Assembly (NCBI GenBank): GCA_023391905.1
Contig: JAEWAD010000346.1
Span: forward strand, 1-35,482
Source: Pseudomonadota bacterium
GTDB taxonomy: Bacteria; Pseudomonadota; Alphaproteobacteria; Rhizobiales; Kaistiaceae
Length of the DNA stretch: 35,482 nucleotides
Direction of reading: 5' to 3'
Numbering within the stretch: the stretch's first letter is position 1; the number at the start of each line of letters is the position of its first letter. A model generated the notes under the pieces. The model worked only from the letters and a program-made list of their open reading frames with translations, was not told where the DNA came from and ran no database searches. This document shows positions 23,319-30,969 of the stretch, one piece after another. The position numbers and the translations under genes were made by a program.

Positions 23319-25486
23319 GCATCGGAAGCACCTCACTCCCTTATCTCCGCGTCCGGGCCGTCTCGCGTTTCCCCGCCGTCGTGCAGGGCACCAACGGCAC
23401 GAAGGTCGTCAAGGAGAACGGCGTCTATACCATCGGGCCGTCTACCGGCGACCTGATGGAAGTCGCGTCCGTCACGGATGGCACCTTCGTCCAGATCTGG
23501 GACGAGGACGCGGACTCCTACGCGCGCATTCCGTCGTCGGCCTTCGTGGGCGGCGGTGGCGCGGTGACGAGCGTCAACGGCAAGACGGGTGCTGTCGTGC
23601 TCGCGCCGAGTGACATCGCTGGCTTCGCGACTGTCGCGACGACAGGCGACTACAACGACCTGATCAACAAGCCCGCAGTCGGGACCGGCGACATGGAGGC
23701 CTCGGTCTACGATCCCACAGGGGTCGAGGACGACGCTTTCTCTATGGGCAACATGGCCGAAACCACCTCAGCCAAGGTGTTCAGCGGCACCGAGCGGACC
23801 AAACTCGCCGGGGTCGCGTCTGGCGCCACTGCGAACTCGCCGGATGCGACGCTGTTGGCGCGCGCCAACCACACGGGTACCCAGTCTGCCGACACGCTGA
23901 CGGACGGCACGACCAACAAGGCGTTCCTGGCGACCGAGCGGACGAAGCTGGCTGGCATCGCAACAGGCGCGACCGCGAACACCGGCACCGTGACGTCGGT
24001 TGCGATGACGGTCCCGACCGGCCTTTCGATCTCCGGCTCGGCCATCACCACGAGTGGCACGCTCGGCCTGACCTGGACGAGCGGGTATCAGGGCTACACC
24101 ACCACGGAAGCTAGCAAGCTTTCGGGGATCGCGTCCGGCGCGACGGCGAACGACACCGACGCCAATCTCAAGAACCGCGCGAACCATACCGGGACGCAAG
24201 CGGCGAGCACCATCACCGGGCTCGCAACCGTGGCGACGACGGGCGCCTATAGCAACCTGTCGGGCCTGCCGACGCTGGGCACTATCGCGGCCCTGAGCTA
24301 CCCAGGTGGCACCACCACCTTCCTGCGCGCGGACGGCACGTTCGCCACGCCTCCGGGCGGCGGCGGTGGCGGCGGAGACATGTACGCGGCCGTCTATGAC
24401 CCGAACGGCGTCGCGGACGACGCCTTCGACATGGACAACATGGCCGAGGGTACGACGGCCAAGATCTTCACGGCGACTGAGCGCTCGAAGCTCTCCGGCA
24501 TCGAGGCCGGGGCCGACGTCACGGATGCCACCAACGTCGCGGCTGCCGGCGCCTTTATGAAGGCCGCGGACAACTCCGATGCCATCACGGCAGGCACAAC
24601 GAACCTGTTCATGACGCCGACCGAGAGGTCGAAGCTGTCGGGTGTGGCAACCGGGGCGACGGCGAACACAGGCACGGTTACATCCGTGGCGCTGGCGGTC
24701 CCAACCGGCCTGTCGATCTCTGGAAGCCCGATCACGACCTCGGGCACGCTGACGGTCTCCTACGCTGCGGGCTATCAGGGCTATACCAGCACCGAGGCGA
24801 CCAAACTCAGCGGCATCGCAACAGGCGCGACCGCGAATACCGGCACCGTCACGAGCGTGGCGGCCTCCGTCCCGACTGGCCTTAGCATCTCTGGCTCGCC
24901 TATAACGACAAGCGGCACGCTCGCCTTCACATGGACGGCCGGCTACCAGGGCTACACGACGACCGAGGCGAGCAAGCTGTCTGGCATCGCCAGCGGGGCA
25001 ACGGCAAACTCGTCGGATGCCACGCTGCTCAATCGAGCGAACCATACCGGGTCGCAGGCTGTGGGCACGATCACAGGGCTCGGTAGCTCCGCGACGGTCA
25101 ATATCGCGTCCGCCGCCGAATTCCGCGCGCTGACAGCCAGCCGAATGGTGAGCACGGACAGCATCTCCGGCGGCATGGCCGAGGTCACGCTGACCGACGC
25201 GACCACTATCGCGTGGGACATGTCGACGGGTGTCGATTTCGTTGTCACGCTCGGCGGCAACCGAACCCTCGGCAACCCCACTAACACGACGGTCGGTAGT
25301 CGCGGGCGTATCCGCGTGGTCCAAGGCTCGCCAGGCAACAGGACGCTGGCTCTCTCATCGAACCTCAAGACCGCAGGCGGCGCGGGTATCACCCTGTCAA
25401 CAGCATCTGGCGCCGTCGACTACCTCGATTACGACGTCGTCTCTTCGACCAACATCCGCATCGCACTTTCGAAGGCTTGGGCATGA
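23315..25486 (+). CDS. long tail fibre with internal repeats
   Basis: This 723-aa fibre has an N-terminal attachment domain (1-80: VRAVSRFPAVVQGTNGTKVV) related to that of the fibre at 26597. Repeated collagen-like/beta modules follow: a block starting GDMxAxVYDPxGVxDDAFxM occurs near 128 and 352, and a block ATGATANTGTVTSV...VPTGLSISGS...ITTSGTL...GYQGYT occurs three times, beginning near 216, 445 and 502. Several ERxKLxGxAxGATAN units link them. The C-terminal 130 residues (AWDMSTGVDFVVTLGGNRTL, ending DYDVVSSTNIRIALSKAWA) form a tip domain found in many phage fibres. Internal repeats reflect duplication within the gene. Confidence 0.88.
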   Translation: MSIGSTSLPYLRVRAVSRFPAVVQGTNGTKVVKENGVYTIGPSTGDLMEVASVTDGTFVQIWDEDADSYARIPSSAFVGGGGAVTSVNGKTGAVVLAPSDIAGFATVATTGDYNDLINKPAVGTGDMEASVYDPTGVEDDAFSMGNMAETTSAKVFSGTERTKLAGVASGATANSPDATLLARANHTGTQSADTLTDGTTNKAFLATERTKLAGIATGATANTGTVTSVAMTVPTGLSISGSAITTSGTLGLTWTSGYQGYTTTEASKLSGIASGATANDTDANLKNRANHTGTQAASTITGLATVATTGAYSNLSGLPTLGTIAALSYPGGTTTFLRADGTFATPPGGGGGGGDMYAAVYDPNGVADDAFDMDNMAEGTTAKIFTATERSKLSGIEAGADVTDATNVAAAGAFMKAADNSDAITAGTTNLFMTPTERSKLSGVATGATANTGTVTSVALAVPTGLSISGSPITTSGTLTVSYAAGYQGYTSTEATKLSGIATGATANTGTVTSVAASVPTGLSISGSPITTSGTLAFTWTAGYQGYTTTEASKLSGIASGATANSSDATLLNRANHTGSQAVGTITGLGSSATVNIASAAEFRALTASRMVSTDSISGGMAEVTLTDATTIAWDMSTGVDFVVTLGGNRTLGNPTNTTVGSRGRIRVVQGSPGNRTLALSSNLKTAGGAGITLSTASGAVDYLDYDVVSSTNIRIALSKAWA

Positions 25487-26139
25487 TTCCTGGGTTCATG
25501 AGCAGCATGTTCGTTGGAGCTAGTTCGTACGACGAACCCGGCTCCGTCATTTTCACAGCCACTGGAGCATGGTCATTCGTCGTGCCGAATTTCTCAACAG
25601 CATTGGTGGTAGAGATAGTCGGGGGCGGAGCAGGCGGCGGCGGTGCAGGCAACAGCGGCGGCACTTTCGGTGGAGCGGGTGGCGCCACGACGTGTACCAC
25701 CCTGTCGATGACAGCGGCCGGCGGAAGCGGTGGCGCGGGTGCTTCAGGCAGCAACAACGCCGGCGGATCGGGCGGCAACGCCTCTGGAGGAGATGTAAAC
25801 ACGTCGGGAAATTCCGGCAGTAACGGCACCACAACATTGAGCGGCAAGGGCGGCGATGCGCCCAATGGCGGCTCGGGTGGGGCGGGCGTCGGTGGTACCA
25901 ACGTAAGGGGGCCTGACGGTGACGCTCCGGGCGGAGGCGGGGCTGGCGGCAAGGGTAATCCCAACTCCGGGGGCGGTGGCGGCTCCGGAGCGTTCAGCAG
26001 AAAGAGTGTAGCCCAGGGGGCGCTATCGCCCGGGGCGTCTCTGGCGGGGAACATCGGTAGCGGTGGGGCCGGCTATTCCGGTTCGGCTGCTAGAGGCGGC
26101 GACGGGGCAAGGGGCGAGGTGAGAGTTTCTTGGACATGA
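25483..26139 (+). CDS. glycine-rich tail protein, putative receptor-binding adhesin
   Basis: The ATG at 25483 overlaps the fibre gene's stop (218 aa). After an ordinary N-terminal part (SVIFTATGAWSFVVPNFSTA) come about 150 residues extremely rich in Gly, Ser and Ala, in GG-x-GG clusters such as EIVGGGAGGGGAGNSGGTFG. That recalls the polyglycine-II sheets of the T4/S16 gp38 adhesins and the Gly-rich tips of several phage fibres, where varied loops bind receptors. Its place directly after the long fibre fits an adhesin tip. The resemblance is of composition, not a proven homology. Confidence 0.65.
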   Translation: MIPGFMSSMFVGASSYDEPGSVIFTATGAWSFVVPNFSTALVVEIVGGGAGGGGAGNSGGTFGGAGGATTCTTLSMTAAGGSGGAGASGSNNAGGSGGNASGGDVNTSGNSGSNGTTTLSGKGGDAPNGGSGGAGVGGTNVRGPDGDAPGGGGAGGKGNPNSGGGGGSGAFSRKSVAQGALSPGASLAGNIGSGGAGYSGSAARGGDGARGEVRVSWT

Positions 26140-26579
26140 TGACCTCGCTATACTTCCAAGACCTCATCCGCTGGAACGGCGAGCGCGTAAACAGTGTTCG
26201 CCTGCCTGCCAACGCTGCAACGGCGTGGTCTGACGCCGAGCTTGCTGCAATCGGGCTCTACCGCGCCTATCCGCCTGCCGAGATCCCAGAAGGCAAGCAG
26301 CCGAGCGCAGCCGTCGAGTGGGACGGCGAGGGTGTGCGCTACGTCCTCGAAGACATCCCGCCGCCACCGCGTAGGCGCGTTGACAAGTGGCTGATCATCG
26401 AGCGTGTGAATGCTGCCGGCAAGGCAGCCGAAGCTGACGCTCTGCTCAACATGCCCGGCAACGAGTTTGCCAAGTTCCGTTGGCTCGCCCCGGTCGAGAG
26501 CGTCTATTTCGACGACGCGGACACTGTGGCGATGATCGTGGCCTTGGGCCTCGACCCTGACGAAATTCTGGCTCCCTAG
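26136..26579 (+). CDS. hypothetical tail-associated protein (XkdW-like sequence pattern)
   Basis: The start is taken at ATG 26136 (147 aa), with ATG 26139 as alternative; both lie in the overlap with the preceding stop. LIRWNGERVNSVRLPANAAT near 9-28 and WSDAELAAIGLYRA near 30 resemble short proteins encoded next to fibres (XkdW-like small tail proteins). LLNMPGNEFAKFRWLAPVES near 99-118 is a second conserved-looking stretch. It may be a chaperone for the fibre tips. Family placement is a guess from sequence style and position. Confidence 0.6.
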   Translation: MMTSLYFQDLIRWNGERVNSVRLPANAATAWSDAELAAIGLYRAYPPAEIPEGKQPSAAVEWDGEGVRYVLEDIPPPPRRRVDKWLIIERVNAAGKAAEADALLNMPGNEFAKFRWLAPVESVYFDDADTVAMIVALGLDPDEILAP

Positions 26580-26596
26580 CCCCAAGGACACCCCAC

Positions 26597-27667
26597 ATGG
26601 CGCAGTTCCGATCCTCCTCGCGGGGCGTTTCCGTTCGCGTGGTTCCAAAGATGCCGGCCACGATCGAGGGGGCTGACGGCTTCGAGGTGATCAAGTCGGC
26701 GGGCAGGTTCACCTTCCGCCCGAACCTGACGCTTCTTCCCATCTCGGCCGACGTCGACAACGCGAATGCCTATGTCTGGATGGGCGACATCACGACGAGC
26801 CAGTTCTGGCGGGTGTCGCTGCAGGATCTGAAGGGCAGCGGGCCGCAGGGTGACGCGGGCTGGTCACCCGTCTTCGCCGTTGTCACGGACGGGACGCGGC
26901 GTGTCCTGCAGGTGCCGGATTGGGTTGGCGGGGAGGGGGCCAAGCCCACAACGGGGCTCTATGTCGGCGCAACCGGCCTGACGGCGACCCTTGCCAGCGC
27001 GGTTGACATTCGCGGCTCTGCTGGCGCCGGTTCGGGCGACATGCTCGCGGCCAACAACCTCTCCGACCTCACCAACAAGCCAACGGCCCGAACGAACCTC
27101 GGCCTCGGCACACTGGCCACGCTTTCGAGCGTCAACAATGGCAACTGGTCTGGAACGGCGCTTTCCATCGCCAACGGTGGCACTGGCGCCACGTCCGCGG
27201 CGGGCGGGCGTGCGGCGCTCAGCCTCGTGCCTGGCACCGACGTCTTGGCTTACGACTCGGACCTCGCCAGCATCACCGCCGCCGGGCGGGCCATGGTCAC
27301 GGCAGCCAGCGCTGCTGCACAGCGCGCCCTCGTCGAGGCGGAAAAGCTTGGCGAGCGCGCCGGCGTAAACAGACAAGACGGAACCTCTTACACCCTCGTC
27401 CTAGGCGACAAGGGCAAGCTCATCGAAATGAACAACGCCTCAGCGAACACGCTGACCGTTCCGCCCAACGCCTCGGTCGCGTTCCCCGTCAACTCGTGGG
27501 TGGACATCGCGCAGTTCGGCGCCGGGCAGACGACAATTGCGGCCGGTTCGGGCGTTACGATCCGCTCTAGCGGCGGCAAGCTCAAGCTAACGGGCCAGTA
27601 TTCCGGTGCCACGCTAATCAAGCGCGGCACGAACGAATGGCTCCTGATCGGAGACATCGCCACATGA
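26597..27667 (+). CDS. second tail fibre protein
   Basis: This 356-aa protein shares its N-terminal pattern with the long fibre: VRVVPKMPATIEGADGFEVI here against VRAVSRFPAVVQGTNGTKVV there. The same attachment point is therefore likely. GSGPQGDAGWSP near 81 is a GxxG-type shaft element. NLSDLTNKPTARTNLGLGTL and SIANGGTGATSAAGGRAAL are standard fibre shaft repeats. The C-terminal part is the beta-rich tip of many fibres (TLVLGDKGKLIEMNNASANT, LIKRGTNEWLLIGDI). It is probably a side or shorter fibre, giving the virion two fibre types. Confidence 0.82.
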   Translation: MAQFRSSSRGVSVRVVPKMPATIEGADGFEVIKSAGRFTFRPNLTLLPISADVDNANAYVWMGDITTSQFWRVSLQDLKGSGPQGDAGWSPVFAVVTDGTRRVLQVPDWVGGEGAKPTTGLYVGATGLTATLASAVDIRGSAGAGSGDMLAANNLSDLTNKPTARTNLGLGTLATLSSVNNGNWSGTALSIANGGTGATSAAGGRAALSLVPGTDVLAYDSDLASITAAGRAMVTAASAAAQRALVEAEKLGERAGVNRQDGTSYTLVLGDKGKLIEMNNASANTLTVPPNASVAFPVNSWVDIAQFGAGQTTIAAGSGVTIRSSGGKLKLTGQYSGATLIKRGTNEWLLIGDIAT

Positions 27668-28344
27668 GCCTCGGCGTGGGGACGTTCGCGGCGTCGGGCA
27701 ATACGTCTATGATCGACCCGTCGTTCACCTATGGTGGGCAGGCCGCCAACTCAGGTTCTGGCACGAGCTTCAGCTTCAACCTCAATAATCTGGGGGATGA
27801 CTACCCCAGCCGATATGTTGTGTTCGCGGTGAGATGGGCGAGAGCCGGCACAATCAATCCGCCAAGCTCAGTGTCAGCCACCCTTGGTGGGGCGCCGGCT
27901 ACACTCATCTCCGCGGCGCCTTCTGCCAGCTTCACGCAGGCCCTGTTCATCGCCCTCCGGCCGACAGGAACGAGCGCCACAGCCGTGATCACGCTTGGCG
28001 TCACAGTGACGACTTGCATCGCGGCTTGGGCCATCCTGAAGGACCTGGAGAGCGCGACCCCGACCCAGCATGATCGCGCATCGGGCACCAACACCACGCA
28101 GGTCAACGTCGCCATCCCCGACAAGGGAATCGTGTTCGCCTACTGGGCGGCTGGCTACGGCGTAAGCCCGAACGCGACCAACTGGTCGACGCCAATGGTG
28201 GTCGCGATGAATCAGAACGTTCTGACACAGAGCCGCCATTCCTTAGCCTATCGCGTTGCCTCGAGCGGCGCCGTCGCGAGTTACAGCGTGGTCAACACGT
28301 TCAACTATTCCAGCACGCAACTCAGCGTCGCCGTCTTCCGCTGA
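27664..28344 (+). CDS. putative fibre tip or virion surface protein
   Basis: The ATG at 27664 overlaps the previous stop (226 aa). The protein is beta-rich, Ser/Thr/Ala-rich and lacks long charged helices, as in lectin-like surface proteins (SRYVVFAVRWARAGTINPPS, HSLAYRVASSGAVASYS). Phages often have such a product as the last gene of a fibre set. No family recognised; an adhesin or decoration role is inferred from position. Confidence 0.6.
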   Translation: MSLGVGTFAASGNTSMIDPSFTYGGQAANSGSGTSFSFNLNNLGDDYPSRYVVFAVRWARAGTINPPSSVSATLGGAPATLISAAPSASFTQALFIALRPTGTSATAVITLGVTVTTCIAAWAILKDLESATPTQHDRASGTNTTQVNVAIPDKGIVFAYWAAGYGVSPNATNWSTPMVVAMNQNVLTQSRHSLAYRVASSGAVASYSVVNTFNYSSTQLSVAVFR

Positions 28345-28381
28345 CGTAGCCCCACCTCCCCACATCTCCCGGAGATAAGAC

Positions 28382-28426
28382 ATGCTCGTGCCGAACTGGC
28401 GCGGGGAGCGATCCCATGCGCGGTAA
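28382..28426 (+). pseudogene. 14-codon ORF with its own ribosome site, possible holin-gene remnant
   Basis: ATG 28382 is preceded by CCGGAG at a normal distance and opens a frame of only 14 codons, MLVPNWRGERSHAR. MLVPNWR matches what I recall as the usual start of a family of small phage holin-like membrane proteins (DUF7940 type), which then continue with WSVRL and a transmembrane region that is absent here. The stop lies 8 bp past the endolysin start at 28416. The context (just before the endolysin) is where a holin gene is expected, so this could be what a deletion left. It could also be a leader peptide that couples endolysin translation. Confidence 0.35.
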
Positions 28427-29225
28427 TCTCGACAAGTGCCTCCGCCTGATCTTCGGCTCGGAAGGCGGCTATGTGAACCATCCCAGAGACCCGGGGGGCG
28501 CCACCAAGTACGGCATCACGGCCTCGACGCTCGGCGCCTGGCGCAAGCTTGGCCGGGCTGCGACGCCTGCCGAGGTGAAGAACCTCCAACTGGCCGAGGC
28601 CGCCAGCATCCTCGAGGGGCAATACGCCCGCTCGATCCGATTCGACGACCTGCCGCTCGGCATCGACTATGCCGTGCTGGATTTCGCCGTGAACTCCGGG
28701 CCGGGCCAAGCTGCGAAGACGTTGCAGCGGGTGCTTGGCGTGGCTCCGGACGGCATCATCGGCGAGCGGACGCTTCAGGCCATCCTGAAGGCGGACACAG
28801 AGGATTTGGTTCATGCCTACCTCAATGCGCGCCTAGCTTTCCTGAAGCGCCTCAAGACGTGGCCCACCTTCGGCAAGGGCTGGGGTCGCCGGGTCGAGGA
28901 AGTGCGCGATGGCTCGCTCCGCATGGCGAAGGGCAGGGCTGCATTCACCCCGGCGCCGGAAGGCACGGAGAAGGCGAATCCGGCCGACACGAAGGCAACG
29001 GCGACCGAAGGCGGCAAGGGCTCGATCATCGCGACCATCGGCGTCGCGACAACGACGGTCACGGCCACCACGGACAAGCTGGCCCCGCTGGCTGGCGGCG
29101 GCAACAAGCTGATCGACTACGCCTTCGCCGGGCTGACGGTTGTCGGTGTCCTCCTGTCGGTTGTCGGTGTCGTTCTCGTCGCCCGCAGCCAGCTTCGAGC
29201 GCTCCGCAGCGGGGCGCCGGTATGA
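28416..29225 (+). CDS. endolysin, GH108-type muramidase with C-terminal membrane anchor
   Basis: This 269-aa protein begins with a glycoside hydrolase 108 domain: LIFGSEGGYVNHPRDPGGAT with catalytic E16, and KYGITASTLGAW. LDFAVNSGPGQAAKTLQRVL near 91-110 and VAPDGIIGERTLQAIL near 114-129 follow, the usual PF05838/PF09374 end. It cuts peptidoglycan at the end of infection. Residues 160-225 are linker. DYAFAGLTVVGVLLSVVGVV near 232-251 is a membrane segment at the C-terminus, unusual beside the typical soluble form. It has GGAG 8 nt upstream and overlaps the i-spanin gene by 4 bp. Confidence 0.87.
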   Translation: MRGNLDKCLRLIFGSEGGYVNHPRDPGGATKYGITASTLGAWRKLGRAATPAEVKNLQLAEAASILEGQYARSIRFDDLPLGIDYAVLDFAVNSGPGQAAKTLQRVLGVAPDGIIGERTLQAILKADTEDLVHAYLNARLAFLKRLKTWPTFGKGWGRRVEEVRDGSLRMAKGRAAFTPAPEGTEKANPADTKATATEGGKGSIIATIGVATTTVTATTDKLAPLAGGGNKLIDYAFAGLTVVGVLLSVVGVVLVARSQLRALRSGAPV

Positions 29226-29470
29226 TCGCGTGGTTCCTTGGCACACGACTAGGGCGGTACGTCTCTGTCGGGCTGGCTATCGCCGCCGCCGCGGCGCTCG
29301 CTGCCCTCAAGCTCATCTCGACTGGCCGGCAGCAGGAACGCGCCCGCCAGGCGACAGACACAATCGAAGCCATGAAGGCCCGGAGAACCAGCGATGAAAA
29401 GGTTGATGGCCTTGGGCCTGATGCTGTGCGCGGCGAGCTTGACCGCTGGATGCGTGACGGCCCGCGGTAG
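29222..29470 (+). CDS. i-spanin (Rz-like inner-membrane lysis protein)
   Basis: ATG 29222 overlaps the endolysin stop (82 aa). The N-terminus is a membrane anchor, about residues 12-32 (YVSVGLAIAAAAALAALKLI), followed by a charged helix (GRQQERARQATDTIEAMKAR) that fits the periplasmic coiled coil of an Rz. The o-spanin gene starts inside it, 77 bp before its end, in another frame, the classic Rz/Rz1 layout. Identification rests on topology and gene arrangement, since spanins vary greatly in sequence. Confidence 0.78.
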   Translation: MIAWFLGTRLGRYVSVGLAIAAAAALAALKLISTGRQQERARQATDTIEAMKARRTSDEKVDGLGPDAVRGELDRWMRDGPR

Positions 29471-29591
29471 CTTCTGCGACACGTCCAGCCCGATCCGGCC
29501 TTCGGTCGAGGACCGGCTTACGGAGGGGACGGCGCGCCAGATCCTCAAGCACAACAATTTCGGAAAGCAGGCTTGTGGGTGGCGACCCTAG
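29394..29591 (+). CDS. o-spanin (Rz1-like outer-membrane lipoprotein)
   Basis: This 65-aa ORF has a lipoprotein signal: basic MKR, a hydrophobic core and the lipobox LTAGC with the modified Cys at residue 20. The mature part is about 45 residues. It would be lipidated and sit in the outer membrane, pairing with the i-spanin to fuse the membranes at lysis. It overlaps the i-spanin gene by 77 bp in a different frame. Its TAG stop (29589-29591) overlaps, in the opposite strand, the stop of the HNH gene (CTAG). Confidence 0.8.
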   Translation: MKRLMALGLMLCAASLTAGCVTARGSFCDTSSPIRPSVEDRLTEGTARQILKHNNFGKQACGWRP

Positions 29592-30190
29592 GCGTATTTC
29601 CAGTTCTTCCCGGCCTTAATCCCAACAACAAGTGAAGGGCTGACGCCGTACTCCGCAGCAATCGCCTTCGAGGGCCTCGGGTCGAGCCTGATCGATCTCG
29701 CGGCTGCGGTTGTCAACTTCGACAGAGGGTGAGATTCCGAATGCACCGGGGTGTTCGTCCCGCCTCTCCCCTTCGCTGCCATGTCCGCCGAGTTTTCGGC
29801 CTTTGTCCCGAGCCATAGGTGTTCATGGTTGACGCAAGAGGTGTTGTCGCAGGCATGGCAAACAACCAGAGTGACGTCGTCAATCCGGCCGTTATGGTAT
29901 TCGAATGCCATCCGATGGGCGCGGTACTTCTTTTTGTTTGCCTGAAAAATCCCGTAACCAAGCTTGTTCTTTGTCGCGGGCCACTCGATGCAGTCTCCGT
30001 TCTTCGTCGCCCGGGCCATTACTTCAAGAAATGCGGCTACCTCGTCTCTACGAGGCATATCCCTAGAGTGAGCCGCCGAGCAGGCGACGGAGCACAAAAA
30101 GCTTGATTTCTCCCGTCCTGCCCAAGGGTGAAATCCCACCCCACAAACCGAACAGTGGAGAGTGACCGAGGTGTTTCGTTTTGCGCTCAT
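29588..30190 (-). CDS. HNH homing endonuclease-like protein
   Basis: The start at 30190 has AGGA about 7 nt upstream on the minus strand; earlier codons in the frame lack a ribosome site. The 200-aa protein has an N-terminal Cys4 zinc knuckle (C13, C16, C33, C37), an HNH core (YRAHRMAFEYHNGRIDDVTL then VVCHACDNTSCVNHEHLWLG, with H92, C111/H112, N121, H122) and a C-terminal HTH (SKAIAAEYGVSPSLVVGI). The layout is that of free-standing phage HNH endonucleases. It is leftward in a rightward operon, between lysis genes. Its codon use looks less GC-rich than its neighbours, suggesting later arrival. Confidence 0.82.
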   Translation of the reverse strand: MSAKRNTSVTLHCSVCGVGFHPWAGREKSSFLCSVACSAAHSRDMPRRDEVAAFLEVMARATKNGDCIEWPATKNKLGYGIFQANKKKYRAHRMAFEYHNGRIDDVTLVVCHACDNTSCVNHEHLWLGTKAENSADMAAKGRGGTNTPVHSESHPLSKLTTAAARSIRLDPRPSKAIAAEYGVSPSLVVGIKAGKNWKYA

Positions 30191-30262
30191 GTTGAATCCT
30201 AGCTCGCTCTTCGCCCGAACACAACAAGTTGGTGCCGCGGCGTGCGGCTGGATGCCCAAGCC

Positions 30263-30586
30263 ATGACAACCACCGAGAAAATAGTCGAGAGCACTACGCT
30301 CCTCGCCATCTCCCGCCTCGCGATGGTGGCGACGCCGGTCCTGATGTCCATCGCCGGCGCGCTCTTCTGGATCTGGATCACCGCGATCCAGGCCGATGCT
30401 CGAGCGGCGGTAGACATCACTGCGGACCTCAAGCCGCGCGTCGCCGCTCTCGAAGGGACGCAGATCCGCACGCAGGATCAGCTGATCTCCCAGCTCTCGG
30501 AAATCAATCGAAGCCTCGTCGAGCAGGGCAAGCAGATCGCCGCCCTCACGGCGACCATCGAAGCGCTGAAGCAGCGCGGCCCGTAA
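30263..30586 (+). CDS. membrane protein with coiled coil, possible holin or lysis accessory
   Basis: The preferred start is ATG 30263 (107 aa); an in-frame GTG at 30242 adds 7 residues. Neither has a strong ribosome site. Residues 18-42 (AMVATPVLMSIAGALFWIWI) form one membrane span. After it comes a hydrophilic helix with heptads (LISQLSEINRSLVEQGKQIA). It follows the lysis cassette, with the HNH gene in between. One TM plus coiled coil could be a holin, antiholin or tail-membrane factor; the sequence does not decide. Confidence 0.6.
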   Translation: MTTTEKIVESTTLLAISRLAMVATPVLMSIAGALFWIWITAIQADARAAVDITADLKPRVAALEGTQIRTQDQLISQLSEINRSLVEQGKQIAALTATIEALKQRGP

Positions 30587-30615
30587 CCCCTCCCCACATC
30601 GATAGGAGCACTGCC

Positions 30616-30969
30616 ATGCGCATGCTGATTGCAGCTGCGGCGATGATTGTTGCTGGCTGCGTGCCAGCGCTCGCCGAGGATACGACGTGCGGGCAGGGGC
30701 GTGCTGCCTCGCTCGAAGAGGCGAAGGTGGTGGCCGCGTCCATTAAGGGCGAGGTGATCGAGATCAACGACGCCGTTCTCGCGCAGAAGACGGCGGATCA
30801 GATCTTCGCTGCCCTCGGGCGGGAATCGCGCTCTGTCGCGTCGATCATCATTCTCCGCGCGCCGGGTGGCGTCGCAATGGCGGGCATGTTTGGGCCGGAT
30901 GAGTGCTTCGTGGTCGGCGTCAGGATGCCGGTCCAGATGCTGATCGAAATGGTGGGGCGTTCTGCCTGA
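30616..30969 (+). CDS. exported protein with signal peptide
   Basis: ATG 30616 has AGGAG upstream (117 aa). The N-terminus is a signal peptide: MRMLIAAAAMIVAGCVPALA, with cleavage after ALA or as a lipoprotein at the Cys of AGC (C15). The mature part carries two Cys (TTCGQG, DECFVV) and a beta-alpha pattern (VASIIILRAPGGVAMAGMFG). Family not recognised. As the gene lies after the lysis region in a prophage, it could be a lysogenic-conversion (moron) protein exported to the periplasm. Its stop overlaps the next start by 1 bp. Confidence 0.65.
   Translation: MRMLIAAAAMIVAGCVPALAEDTTCGQGRAASLEEAKVVAASIKGEVIEINDAVLAQKTADQIFAALGRESRSVASIIILRAPGGVAMAGMFGPDECFVVGVRMPVQMLIEMVGRSA

Noticed and set aside
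23900..25060. CRISPR-like or intergenic tandem repeats
   Set aside because: The similarity lies at protein level in a single open frame of a tail fibre.
23768..25324. 518-codon leftward open frame
   Set aside because: It is the antisense shadow of the long fibre; the composition (Arg/Gly/Ala) is not protein-like and there is no ribosome site.
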